This document shows, piece by piece, positions 8,530 to 17,377 of a stretch of DNA of 64,000 nucleotides (positions within the stretch are counted from its first letter, which is position 1; each line of letters begins with the position of its first letter). Source of the DNA: Thermophilibacter provencensis (lineage in GTDB: Bacteria; Actinomycetota; Coriobacteriia; Coriobacteriales; Atopobiaceae); contig NZ_JAUDEA010000012.1 of assembly GCF_030372065.1 (NCBI RefSeq), positions 1 to 64,000 of the forward strand, read 5' to 3'. The notes beneath the pieces were generated by a model that had not been told where the DNA came from, made no database searches, and worked only from the letters and a program-made list of their open reading frames with translations. A program made the translations under genes and the position numbers.

Positions 8530-8725
8530 TTCACCTCTCGTGTAGCGCCCGATCTCTCCGGCGAGGAATCTGCCGCTTCGTGTAGCGTGATTTCAGGGGG
8601 TGGCAAAGTAGCGAACTGGGCTTTCTCTATTTGATACTCGGGCGAACGGCCAAATCACCCCATTTTGACGCTACACGAAGCGGCAGATTCCTCGCTGGCG
8701 GCGCCGGGCGCTACACGAAGGGCCT
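8530..8725. repeat. Family 1 giant palindrome, 40-bp units (CTTCGTGTAGCG)
   Basis: The region between the transporter and the next gene holds two forward units (CGTGTAGCG cores at 8540-8547 and 8580-8587) and two reverse units (CGCTACAC at 8669-8676 and 8709-8716). Each pair is exactly 40 bp apart and both pairs share the centre 8628. The arms are mostly complementary over about 65 bp. The same element recurs at 59561-59768. I see no ORF in 8494-8808. Confidence 0.9.
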
Positions 8726-8808
8726 TTTTCAACTTCAATCACCGGCGCCGCGCCCATTTGCCCTGTCCAACCTTCGCTATCATCAAATGAGGCGGCGAGG
8801 GGCGTGCG

Positions 8809-10836
8809 ATGGACAGAGAGCAGATCACAGCGTGGGCTGACGACAAGCGGACAAAGCTCGTCCGCACCCTGCCCACGATTCTGTTCTTCATCGCCCTCTT
8901 CTGGGTGGTCAGCCTCGCCTTTGGCGACACCTACCTCCTGGTGGTCTCCCCCTACACCACCCTCTTTGAGGTGCGCTTTGGCAAGTACAACCCACCCGGC
9001 CAGTACGCGCGCTTCTTCCTCGTGAGCGCCCTTGCGCTGGTGGCGGCGCGGCTCGCCGTGGCAAACCCCGTGCTCTGCGCGCTCGTCAACCTGTGCATGC
9101 CCTTCATCCTGGTGTACATGCGCTCCTCGCAGCTCAACCCGCGCCGATACTTCCCCTACACCATGCTCTTTGCCTTCCTCGAGCTGCGACCGGAGAATCT
9201 TATCGAGACGTTTGCCACCCAGGCGGCGGTCCTCGCCGTGAGCTGCGCCCTGCTCTCGGCCGTGCTGCTTGTTGCGGGCCTGGTCGCGCACCCCGCGCGA
9301 GCGGCTCGAGAGTCCCTCCACGCCAACGTCCGCCGCCTCGCGGACGACCTCGATCGCATTGCCAGCGGCGGCGTGGGCCCCATCCTCAGCCAGGAGTTGC
9401 TCGACGTTCGTCGTGAGCTGGCCGAGCTTGCCTACACCGCCCGCGAGGACTCCTCCGCACCCGCGCGCACCACGAACCTGCTCGACATGCTTGCCACGCT
9501 CGCGCAGCGCACGGCCTACCTCACGGGAAACCTGGACTGGTCTGCCCACGGCTCGGAGTTGCACGCCACCTGTCTGCGCGAGCTCGCCTCCCTCACGCGC
9601 GAGCTCGACGTCGCCCTCAAGGACGGGGGCGATCAAAATGCCTGCCAGCGCCTTCTCCCCCGCGCCCGCGCGCTTCTCTCCAATGCCCACATCCCGGAGG
9701 ACCGCTTCCGCATCTTCTACCAGAGCTACCTCAACATGGTCGTTCTCATCCTGCGCACCGCGGCCGATCCGTACCAGCGCGTCTGGCATCTCACGCCCTC
9801 GGGCCGCGCCCGCGTGGCGCTCTTTCGCAAGCGGCCGAGCCTGGACTCCTTTGAGATGCGCTTCTCGCTGCGCTGCGGCGCCGTGCTGGCCGTGAGCTGC
9901 CTCTCCAACCTGCTCCTGCCCCTGGACCACCTCTACTGGTACGTGCTCCACGCGTTCCTGCTGCTGCAACCCTTCCCGGACGAGAGCTCGCGCCGCATGC
10001 GCACCCGCATGATCGGCACCGCCATCGGCTGCGTCTTTGTGCACGCGCTCGCGCTGCTCAACCTAGGGCCCGCCGCCGTCACCGTGCTGGGCATGGTGCT
10101 CATCGCGCCTCTCTACGCCTCCACCCCGGGCAGCGTGACCTCGGCGTTCTTTGCCACCGCCTACGCCGTGAGCATGGCCTCCGTCTCCATTGACGACGCC
10201 TATGCCACCTCAATGCGCCTCGGCAGCCTGGTCCTGGCCATCCTCACCGTGGCGCTGGTCAACCGACTGGTGTGCCCCACCTCGGACCGCCGGCTCTTTG
10301 TGGCCAACATGCGTCAGATGGTCGACATGGTCGCGCGCTCGTGGGAGCTCGTGCGCACCACGCTGGACGAGCGCGTAGACACAGTGGTCTCATCCGAGGC
10401 GCTGCTTCACTTTCAGATGGTGCACTCGCGAGCCGCGGGATTTGTGGAGGAGCTCGGCGCAGACAGCGAGAAGAACCCGGAGATCGCGGAGCTCGCCCAG
10501 TATCGGGAGGCAGCCGAGCGCATGCTCTTCTGCCTGTGGGCGCTCATGTGCGAGCTGGAGCAGCTGGAGCTGCTGGTGCGCCTGCGCGAGGTGAGGGACG
10601 ACGAGCGTCGCACTTTTGAGCGAATCGTCGACCTCGCCGAGGCGAGCTGCAAGCCGGAGCGCTTTGGGACCAACGTGGACGCCGCCGAGGAGCTGCTCTT
10701 CAAGCTGGCCGAGCCCGACCTGCGCTACGTGCTGCAGCAGTACGTGGACCGCGCGGGCGAGCTGCGCCTGGCCATCGACGACGCTCAGGGCGCCCTCGTT
10801 GAGCGGCCGTCCTACGTGGACGAGGTGCGGGGCTAG
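8809..10836 (+). CDS. FUSC-like integral membrane protein
   Basis: A 675-residue protein with two membrane blocks (about residues 20-150 and 345-470), each followed by a long helical cytosolic region. This is the layout of the FUSC/aromatic acid exporter family, in which a duplicated membrane bundle is joined to soluble domains. The central region contains a typical loop around RKRPSLDSFEMRFSLR before the second bundle. The substrate is unknown; relatives are linked to efflux of aromatic acids or toxic anions. The ATG at 8809 follows a GA-rich stretch. The gene is monocistronic and convergent with the next minus-strand pair. Confidence 0.7.
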   Translation: MDREQITAWADDKRTKLVRTLPTILFFIALFWVVSLAFGDTYLLVVSPYTTLFEVRFGKYNPPGQYARFFLVSALALVAARLAVANPVLCALVNLCMPFILVYMRSSQLNPRRYFPYTMLFAFLELRPENLIETFATQAAVLAVSCALLSAVLLVAGLVAHPARAARESLHANVRRLADDLDRIASGGVGPILSQELLDVRRELAELAYTAREDSSAPARTTNLLDMLATLAQRTAYLTGNLDWSAHGSELHATCLRELASLTRELDVALKDGGDQNACQRLLPRARALLSNAHIPEDRFRIFYQSYLNMVVLILRTAADPYQRVWHLTPSGRARVALFRKRPSLDSFEMRFSLRCGAVLAVSCLSNLLLPLDHLYWYVLHAFLLLQPFPDESSRRMRTRMIGTAIGCVFVHALALLNLGPAAVTVLGMVLIAPLYASTPGSVTSAFFATAYAVSMASVSIDDAYATSMRLGSLVLAILTVALVNRLVCPTSDRRLFVANMRQMVDMVARSWELVRTTLDERVDTVVSSEALLHFQMVHSRAAGFVEELGADSEKNPEIAELAQYREAAERMLFCLWALMCELEQLELLVRLREVRDDERRTFERIVDLAEASCKPERFGTNVDAAEELLFKLAEPDLRYVLQQYVDRAGELRLAIDDAQGALVERPSYVDEVRG

Positions 10837-10869
10837 GGGCGGCACCCTCGGGGCATCGGCCGCCCGCGC

Positions 10870-11751
10870 TCAGACGTTGCCGAGAAACACGTGGCAAAGA
10901 TGCCTCCGCGAGACGTCTGCCAGGGCGCGCAGCGTCTCGACCGGCGTGGGAGCGGAGTCCGCCATTCGCCAGCGCGGGAAGAAGCGGGTCACGTGATGCA
11001 CGATCTCCCCGGCTCCGCGCCCGCCGTTGAGCCCGGCCAGCCACGCGGCGATGGCGCCCACATCGTCCTCAGAGTCGTTCATGCCCGGCACCACCAGCGT
11101 GGTCACCTCAAGGTGGCAGCCGGGCTCCTCCGCCAGCCGCTCGATCGCCGCGCGCACCGCGCCCAGCGCCGCGGTCCCATCAGGCATGCCGCACGCCTGG
11201 TAAAACGCCGGCGAGAAGCCCTTGAGGTCAATGTTGGCGGCATCGATCAGCGGCGCCAGCTCGTCAATGACGCCCAGCTCAGCGCACCCGTTTGAAACCA
11301 AGACGCTCACGAGGCCCCGCTCGCGGGCCGCGCGCGCCGCATCCCGCACGTACTCCCAGCCCACGAGTGGCTCGTTGTACGTAAACGCCACGCCCGCCAC
11401 GCGCGGGTCGCGCGCCGCCGCGTCCGCCGTGAGCGCGGCAAGCTCCTCGGGCGAGACCTCGCGCCAGCCCACGCCGCACTCCCCCACCTGCGAGATCTCA
11501 TAGTTCTGGCAGAACGGGCACGAGAGGTTGCAGCCGTAGCTGCCCACAGACACCACCAGCGACCCCGGCATAAAGCGCGCGAGGGGCTTCTTCTCCACGG
11601 GGTCCAGCGCAAGCGAGGTCACGCGACCGTAATTCTCGGCCACCACCGCGCTCCCCACGTTGCGCCGCGCGCGGCACGCGCCAAGCGCCCCCAACGCCAG
11701 CCTGCAGCGGCGCGGGCAGACCTCGCACGTAGCCGCGCACCCAGCGCTCAT
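10870..11751 (-). CDS. AmmeMemoRadiSam system radical SAM protein
   Basis: A 293-residue radical SAM enzyme. The cluster motif is C74-N-L-S-C78-P-F-C81. An N-terminal cysteine set (residues 5, 9, 12, 16 and 26) probably binds a further metal site, as is typical of this subfamily and its pyruvate-formate-lyase-activase-like relatives. The start codon overlaps the stop of the upstream Memo/AMMECR1 gene by four bases (ATGA), so the two are co-translated. The chemical role of the AmmeMemoRadiSam set is not established. Confidence 0.88.
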   Translation of the reverse strand: MSAGCAATCEVCPRRCRLALGALGACRARRNVGSAVVAENYGRVTSLALDPVEKKPLARFMPGSLVVSVGSYGCNLSCPFCQNYEISQVGECGVGWREVSPEELAALTADAAARDPRVAGVAFTYNEPLVGWEYVRDAARAARERGLVSVLVSNGCAELGVIDELAPLIDAANIDLKGFSPAFYQACGMPDGTAALGAVRAAIERLAEEPGCHLEVTTLVVPGMNDSEDDVGAIAAWLAGLNGGRGAGEIVHHVTRFFPRWRMADSAPTPVETLRALADVSRRHLCHVFLGNV

Positions 11752-13148
11752 AGGTGGCGCACCACCTCAAAGCGCTCCAGGCGCACGTTCTTCTCGCCCA
11801 GCGAGATGCCGCCTTTGCGCGCCGCAATCTCCAGCTGCTCGTCAACGGTGTCCACGCCGTCAAGCGACGGCAGCAGCAGGCCGCGACGGCCGTCCGGCGT
11901 GCTCACGATAACGCCATAACGCGCCGGGTCGAGCTCCGAGCGGCTTACCACCGGCTCCGACTCCCCCAGAACGTCCACGTCGTAGACCAGCTCGGAAAGC
12001 TCCTCCTCGCGCACGGGAGAGAAGCGCGGGTCATGGCAGCCGGCAGAGACCGCGTTCTCCACGATCTCCTCCGCGAGGCTCGCGCGCACGGGCGCGATGG
12101 TGCCAATGCAGCCGCGCAGGCGGCCGTCCTTCTTGATGGAGACGAACGCCCCCGCACGACGCCCGGCAAGCTCCGCCGGCAAATCGTCCGGAACGGGCAG
12201 ATGGGTGCGCGTTCTCACGTAATGCTCAAGCGAGGCCCGAGCCAGCCGCACGTACGAATCTTCCGCGGCGCGCACCTGCGCGAGCGAGCTCTCGTGCCAC
12301 TCAAGGTAGGCCTCCTCAAAGCGGCGCGACGGTTCCGACCCCGCCACTCCCGTGGGCGTGAAGGCCGCCACGCCGTATCCCACGCCAAACGGGCCCTCGT
12401 GCGAGAGCAGCTCCGCGCGCACTGGCGTTCCGTCGAGCGCGCCCGCCATGATCTGGAACGAGCGCAGCCCGCACTCCGCCGCGCGCTCGCAGAGGCCGGG
12501 GCCCATCGTGAGCAGCGAGAGAAAGTCCCCGCTTGCCAGCGCCTCGCACACGGCCTCGTCAAAGACGGGCCCGTCGGGCGAGAAGCCATACGGGCCGTCC
12601 GCCGCCAGCTTGTGCGAGAGGTCGCCGGACGCAACGTAGACCACGCGCCGACCCAGCCGTTCCGCCGTCTGCTGAACCAGGCGCCCCAACCGATAGTGCT
12701 CAATCGGCGAGAAGCCCGCGAGCCCCATGCGGACCACCTGGTACCCGCTGGCGCGCGCCTGGATGAAGTGGAGCGGAACGAGCACGCCCCAGTCGAGCGC
12801 GCGGTCCCTCTCGCCGCGCGTTCCTGCCGGGATGCCCGCAGTCTCCGCAGCGCGCGTCAGCTCGCGAACAAACTCCTGGTCATAGGCCACATCAGAGCCG
12901 TCCGCAGCGTCACCGAAGTCCCCAAAGTCCCCATGCGCGCCCGCCCCCGGCGAGATGTGCAGGTAGTCCAGGTAGGACGTGATATGCGGGCTCGAGATGA
13001 CGATGGTCTGCGGCGCGAGCTCGGCCACGCGACGCGCGACCTCCTCATACGCCGCCAGCGTGGCGGCTATGCCCGCCTCCCGGCCATGGCCCACCCCCGG
13101 CACGGCAAGCGGCGGGTGCGGAACGGCAAACGCGGCAAGAACGGGCAT
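11748..13148 (-). CDS. Memo/LigB-type dioxygenase domain fused to AMMECR1 domain
   Basis: A 466-residue two-domain protein. Residues 1-270 match the class III extradiol dioxygenase/Memo fold (AAFAVPHPPL at the N-terminus, VYVASGDLSHKL in the middle). Residues about 290-466 are an AMMECR1 domain with the hallmark LRGCIGTI. The two domains are often separate genes; here they are fused and coupled to the radical SAM partner, which makes the system bicistronic. The metal-binding His residues of the first domain seem present. The function is unknown, although Memo proteins have been linked to metal-dependent redox chemistry. A short gap separates it from the secreted-protein gene at 13168. Confidence 0.88.
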   Translation of the reverse strand: MPVLAAFAVPHPPLAVPGVGHGREAGIAATLAAYEEVARRVAELAPQTIVISSPHITSYLDYLHISPGAGAHGDFGDFGDAADGSDVAYDQEFVRELTRAAETAGIPAGTRGERDRALDWGVLVPLHFIQARASGYQVVRMGLAGFSPIEHYRLGRLVQQTAERLGRRVVYVASGDLSHKLAADGPYGFSPDGPVFDEAVCEALASGDFLSLLTMGPGLCERAAECGLRSFQIMAGALDGTPVRAELLSHEGPFGVGYGVAAFTPTGVAGSEPSRRFEEAYLEWHESSLAQVRAAEDSYVRLARASLEHYVRTRTHLPVPDDLPAELAGRRAGAFVSIKKDGRLRGCIGTIAPVRASLAEEIVENAVSAGCHDPRFSPVREEELSELVYDVDVLGESEPVVSRSELDPARYGVIVSTPDGRRGLLLPSLDGVDTVDEQLEIAARKGGISLGEKNVRLERFEVVRHL

Positions 13149-13167
13149 GGCAGCCTCCTAACCGCAG

Positions 13168-14436
13168 CTACGAGCTGCTGTAACCGTACCAGGCCACGCC
13201 CTCGTCACGCCAGCCGAGCTTCACAAGCGCGTCGCGCTCCTCAGAGCTTGCCGTGTAGTTGTGGGTGCCCGTGGTGGCATAGGGGTTGAACTGCCGATAG
13301 ATGGGCATCTCGCCACCGGAGTACCAACCAACGCCCTCCCGATGCCAGCCGAGGCTCCCCAGCGTGTTGTACTCATCGAGGCTCATCGTGTAGTGGTGGT
13401 CCCCGCCCGCAACGTAGGGGTTATAGAGGCGGTACACCGGCTCGCCGTACTCGGAGTCGGGGCCGACCCAGCCCACGCCCTCGTCGGTCCAGCCAATCTT
13501 GGCCAGACTTAGGCGCTCGGAGGGGTCGGACGTGTAGAAGTGCTCGCCGCTCCACTGGTTGTAGAGGCGATACATCGTCACCGTATCTGCGGAGGTGCGC
13601 ATCGTGATGCGGTAGTCCTCAAACTGCACAAACTCCGTCGGCACAACCTTGACGTAATACGTTCCCTTGGTGAGGTGCTTGGTCTCCAGCAGGGTGGTGC
13701 CGTCCGCGCTGTCGTGATCAAAGGTCGCCACAACGTCACCCGCCTGCGCCGACGGCGAGTCATAGAGCGTTACGCGCCACTTTCCCGTGCCGGGATCCCA
13801 GGCGCCCGGTTCTCCCCCCACAATGATGGTTGAGGTGTTCATGAGCATCTGGACGTTCTCGTCGGCCTCGAGGGTGATCTTGTACCAGTCCACGTCCGAG
13901 GCGGAGAGGGTGCTCCCCGAGAGGTCGTTGCCCAGCAGCATCACGTCCGCCGTTGCGGCGGTGTTGTTCCGCTCGGTCTCCCCATAGGGATTCTCGCTGT
14001 AGTGCGCCTGGAAGGTGTAGGCAAAGCTCTCGGCCTGCTCGCCGTAGGTCACCCTGATGCGCAGGTAGTACGTGCCCGCCTCATAGCCCAGATACGGAAC
14101 GTCGTAGTACGCGGACACGTCCTGCGCGCCGGGACTGTAGATGAGCTCTCCGGAGGCGTCGTAGAGGCCGATCTCCCAGCTCGCGCCCTCCCTCGGGGCA
14201 CTTGAGAACGAGAAGAGCACGCTTCCGGTCTTGGGCACGGAGAAGGTGTACCAGACGTCCCCGCTGGCATCCGGAGCGTAAGCGCTGTGGGACGCGCTGA
14301 TGGTTATGTCGATCTTCTCGGCCGTTGCCATGGTGGAGTGGTCCTCCGGCGCGGCAAGCGCGGGCGCGGGTGCAACGCAGAGAAGGCAGGTCAGGACGAC
14401 ACAAACAAGCGAGAGGAACAGGGCTCTTCTTCTCAT
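13168..14436 (-). CDS. Secreted protein with PPC-like domains and DUF5648-type repeats
   Basis: The protein starts MRRRALF with GGAGG nine bases upstream and has a signal peptide ending around ALA-APEDH. Two beta-sandwich segments resembling bacterial pre-peptidase C-terminal (PPC) domains follow (DVWYTFSVPKTG...GTYYLRI; DVDWYKITLEAD...GTYYVKV). The last 135 residues hold three DUF5648-type repeats, each with a YRLYN or YRQFN core, an H-[FHN]-Y-T motif and GWxxEGVGW or GWxxEGVAW. It is probably exported and cell-associated; the ligand is unknown. It is one of five such proteins in the window. Confidence 0.8.
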   Translation of the reverse strand: MRRRALFLSLVCVVLTCLLCVAPAPALAAPEDHSTMATAEKIDITISASHSAYAPDASGDVWYTFSVPKTGSVLFSFSSAPREGASWEIGLYDASGELIYSPGAQDVSAYYDVPYLGYEAGTYYLRIRVTYGEQAESFAYTFQAHYSENPYGETERNNTAATADVMLLGNDLSGSTLSASDVDWYKITLEADENVQMLMNTSTIIVGGEPGAWDPGTGKWRVTLYDSPSAQAGDVVATFDHDSADGTTLLETKHLTKGTYYVKVVPTEFVQFEDYRITMRTSADTVTMYRLYNQWSGEHFYTSDPSERLSLAKIGWTDEGVGWVGPDSEYGEPVYRLYNPYVAGGDHHYTMSLDEYNTLGSLGWHREGVGWYSGGEMPIYRQFNPYATTGTHNYTASSEERDALVKLGWRDEGVAWYGYSSS

Positions 14437-14581
14437 CACGCACCTCCGGGGACACATGGGCTACCCACCCGGGCCTGTCGTGCCTTTCAGTTTGGCACGT
14501 TGCGTGATGACCGCGCGGCTGATTGCGCGGCAACGCATTGTACGGAGGTTTTTTCTGGGTAAATGGCGGCTCTAGGGCAAC

Positions 14582-14646
14582 CGACCTCGCGCGTCGCCCA
14601 TTTTTGACGCCAAATCACACGCCAAAATGGCCGTCGCGCGAGGTCG
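14582..14646. repeat. Inverted repeat downstream of gpsA
   Basis: CGACCTCGCGCG (14582-14593) is matched by its complement at 14635-14646, with further imperfect pairing inside around CCATTTT and AAAATGG. It lies 17 bases after the gpsA stop, so it may act as a terminator or 3' stabiliser, although no clear U-run follows. Confidence 0.65.
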
Positions 14647-14663
14647 AAAAAGCGAGAGGACCC

Positions 14664-15719
14664 TTACAGGTACGCGTCGGGGGTCTCGGTCTTGAGCTCG
14701 CGGCCCATGAGCAGCGCCGTGGCGTCCTGGGGCTTGATCTTGCCGGAGACGACGAGGCCCACCATCTCGCAGATGGGCATCTCAACGCCGAGCTTCTCGG
14801 AGAGCTCGAGCACCGCGGGCAGGGCGTTTAGGCCCTCGACCACGGCGCCGACCCTGGCCACCGCCTCGTCAACGGGCACGCCCTCGCCGAGCATCTTGCC
14901 GCAGCGCAGGTTGCGGCTGTGCAGGCTGCCGGCCGTGACCACCAGGTCGCCGGTGCAGGCAAGGCCGAAGAAGGTCTCCGGGTCGCAGCCGAGGGCGGTG
15001 CCCAGGCGGCGCATCTCGGCCAGGCCGCGCGTGACGAGCGCCGCGGAGGAGTTGTCGCCAAAGCCTAGGCCGCGCGCGATGCCGCACGCGAGGGCGATCA
15101 CGTTCTTAAGGGCGCCGCAGAGCTCAACGCCGCGCACGTCGGAGCTGGTGTAGACGCGCAGGACCTCGTTGGAGAAGAGGCGCTGGACAAGCAGGGCCGC
15201 CTCCTCGTTCTCGCTCGCCGCCACGATGGCGGTGGGCATGTCAAAGGCGACCTCCTCGGCATGGCTGGGGCCGGAGAGCGCCACCACGGCGGGGCGGACG
15301 TCCGGGCGCGCCTTGGCGAGCTCGTCGGCAATGACCTCGGTCATCGTGTCCATCGAGTTCTCCTCGAGGCCCTTCGTGGCGCAGACGAGAACCGCGTCCG
15401 GCCGCACGTAGGGCGCAACCTGGGCGGCCATCGGGCGCACAAAGCGCGACGAGGTCACAAACACGATGACGTCCTTCTCGGCCGCCGCGTCCTTGACCTC
15501 GGTGGTGAGAGCAATCTCCGTGGGCAGGTCCGGGTCTCCGGGCAGGGGGATGGTGCGCGTGGAGCTCAGGCGCTCGACGGTCTGCGCGGACTCCGACCAC
15601 ACCGTCACGTGATGACCCTGGAGCGAGAAGAGCCGCGCGAGCGCAAGGCCCCATGCACCGCTGCCAAAGACGCCCACCTCGGCACGCCGGTCCGCGCCGT
15701 TGCTGCAAGAGTTGATCAC
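14664..15719 (-). CDS. gpsA: Glycerol-3-phosphate dehydrogenase [NAD(P)+]
   Basis: GpsA reduces dihydroxyacetone phosphate to sn-glycerol-3-phosphate for phospholipid synthesis in the cytosol. The Rossmann motif GVFGSGAWGLALA is near the N-terminus, and conserved segments KGLEENS, SGPSHAEEV and KNVIALACGI follow in the normal order. I place the start at GTG 15719, which has GGGAGG nearby. A longer frame to 15806 would read through the terminator hairpin at 15779-15812. That gives 351 residues against a usual 330-340. The gene sits between two secreted-protein genes with no functional link visible. Confidence 0.92.
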   Translation of the reverse strand: MINSCSNGADRRAEVGVFGSGAWGLALARLFSLQGHHVTVWSESAQTVERLSSTRTIPLPGDPDLPTEIALTTEVKDAAAEKDVIVFVTSSRFVRPMAAQVAPYVRPDAVLVCATKGLEENSMDTMTEVIADELAKARPDVRPAVVALSGPSHAEEVAFDMPTAIVAASENEEAALLVQRLFSNEVLRVYTSSDVRGVELCGALKNVIALACGIARGLGFGDNSSAALVTRGLAEMRRLGTALGCDPETFFGLACTGDLVVTAGSLHSRNLRCGKMLGEGVPVDEAVARVGAVVEGLNALPAVLELSEKLGVEMPICEMVGLVVSGKIKPQDATALLMGRELKTETPDAYL

Positions 15720-15773
15720 GCCGTCCTCCCCGTTCTTCTCGTAAGCTGCCTGTAAGTTTATGCCATCCTCCGC

Positions 15774-15812
15774 AAAAAGGGGACGTGCCGAAGCCGTCTT
15801 CGACACGTCCCC
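15774..15812 (-). terminator. Intrinsic terminator for the 15846-17189 gene
   Basis: A 15-bp stem with one mismatch (15779-15793 with 15798-15812) and a 4-nt loop is followed on the minus strand by TTTTT. It is 34 bases downstream of the stop codon at 15846. The GGGGACGTG stem base recurs in other hairpins of this window. Confidence 0.85.
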
Positions 15813-15845
15813 ATCACTTGACGACCGCGCGGGCGGCCGGAGGCG

Positions 15846-17189
15846 CTACTCGTTGGCGTACCAGCCGACCCCCTCGGCGACCCAGCCAAGGGCAACGAGC
15901 GAGTCGTTCTCGGCCTTGCTCGTGGTGTAGTGGTGCGTGCAGGCCCGCACAAATGGGTTGTACAGGCGATACACGGGCGTGGAGCCGCCGGAGCGCCAGC
16001 CCTCGCCCTCCTGCTTCCACCCAATGCGCCCGAGCTCAACGTACTCCTCGTAGTTCGTCGTGTAGTGGTGGTCGCTCGTATAGGGGTTGAACAGGCGGTA
16101 GACCGGCTTGCCGTCGGCGGGCGCCACCCAACCGGTTCCCTCGTCGGTCCAGCCGATGCTCACGAGCGCCTTCTGCTCAACGTTGCTCGAGGTGTAGAAG
16201 TGCTCGCCGGTCCACTGGTTGTAGAGGCGATACATCCGCTCGCCGTTGACGGGCTCGGGACTCTGACCCTGGTTCTGCCCCTGGTTCTGGCCCGAGGAGG
16301 CGCCGGTGCGCAGCTCGAGCGAGTACGACGCGCCGCTCGTCCCCACGTTGGGGTCAACCTTCACGTAGTAGGTGCCGGCGCCCAGGGTCAGCTGCTTGCT
16401 CTCAAAGCCGGTCTCGCTGGCGTGGTGGCGCTCGGCAAGAAGGGCGCGGGAGCTGCGGAAGTCACGCTCGCTGAAGAGTTGGACGTTCCAGCCGCCACGG
16501 CTGCGCTGGGAGTTGGAGAAGGCCAGGCGGACGTCGGTGGAGCCGGAGAGCGTGAACTTGAACCAGTCCTCGTCGTCATCGTCGTCGTCCCAGTCATCAT
16601 CATCGTCAAAGTCGTCGCGATCGTCGTCATCGTCGTCCACGTGGGTGGTCGTGGCCTTGATCGCGGAGTTCAGGCGCAGCTCGTCGGCAAGGCGCGGCCC
16701 GTCGTTTGTCTCGGTCTCCCATGAGCCGCTTGCGGTATGCGAGACCAGCAGGCCGTACGTGGCGCCGCGGCGGTCGTCGTCATCGTCGCCCTCGATCTCG
16801 AGGTAGTACGTTCCCGCGGCAAGGCCGATCTCCGCCGTCTCGAAGCTGCCGTTTCTCGCGCGCGCCTCGTACTCGAGGATGTCATCGTCGTCGCGGCGCG
16901 AGGCGTCGTAGAGGCTGACCTCCCACTCGCCCCACGAGGCAACTGAGCTCGTGAGCTTGATCTTCACCGGGCCGGCCTGCGTCAGGTCAAAGCGATACCA
17001 CGCGTCATCGCTCGCCTCATGCGCGCTCGCCGTGTAGGTTTGGTTGACCGCGATGGTCCTCGCTCTGCGGTAATCGTCATCGTCGGCCGCGGCGGTCGCG
17101 GGCGCCAGGCAGAGCGCCCCCATCACAAACGCAGCGAGAAGCGCTGCGATGCGCGGGAGGCGCCTGTGGTCGGACTCGTGCCGTCTCAT
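15846..17189 (-). CDS. Secreted aspartate-rich PPC / DUF5648 repeat protein
   Basis: A 447-residue exported protein with a signal peptide ending near ATAAADDD. Two PPC-like beta-sandwich segments follow. Between them, around residues 180-210, runs an extraordinary stretch of aspartates (DDDDDDRDDFDDDDDW and beyond), encoded by tandem GAC/GAT codons. A short glutamine/asparagine-rich linker (GQNQGQNQGQ) leads to three DUF5648-type repeats. The Asp tract may bind Ca2+ or be a variable-length spacer. The start ATG 17189 follows AGAAAGG. A terminator lies at 15774-15812. Confidence 0.78.
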   Translation of the reverse strand: MRRHESDHRRLPRIAALLAAFVMGALCLAPATAAADDDDYRRARTIAVNQTYTASAHEASDDAWYRFDLTQAGPVKIKLTSSVASWGEWEVSLYDASRRDDDDILEYEARARNGSFETAEIGLAAGTYYLEIEGDDDDDRRGATYGLLVSHTASGSWETETNDGPRLADELRLNSAIKATTTHVDDDDDDRDDFDDDDDWDDDDDDEDWFKFTLSGSTDVRLAFSNSQRSRGGWNVQLFSERDFRSSRALLAERHHASETGFESKQLTLGAGTYYVKVDPNVGTSGASYSLELRTGASSGQNQGQNQGQSPEPVNGERMYRLYNQWTGEHFYTSSNVEQKALVSIGWTDEGTGWVAPADGKPVYRLFNPYTSDHHYTTNYEEYVELGRIGWKQEGEGWRSGGSTPVYRLYNPFVRACTHHYTTSKAENDSLVALGWVAEGVGWYANE

Positions 17190-17290
17190 GGTCCTGCCTT
17201 TCTCTCGTTGGCTGAAACTAACCTTGAGAGAAAGGTTACCCAGAGGGTGTCAGTTCTATCAATGAGGAAACCAGAACCTACTGTCATGGT

Positions 17291-17366
17291 TCTGTAAGCT
17301 TTACAGGTATACCCCCGCCCCTCTTTTTTTGTGCGAGCGCCCCGGCAAGCACGCCTGCCGGGGCGC
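17291..17366. other. Two hairpins between secreted-protein genes
   Basis: CTGTAA-GCT-TTACAG lies at 17291-17305 in the upstream region of the 15846-17189 gene. GCGCCCCGGCA with its complement (17337-17366, 11-bp stem, 8-nt loop) lies just after the stop of the next gene. No U-run follows the second hairpin in either direction, so calling it a terminator is uncertain. Confidence 0.45.
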
Positions 17367-17377
17367 ACGTGCCGTGC

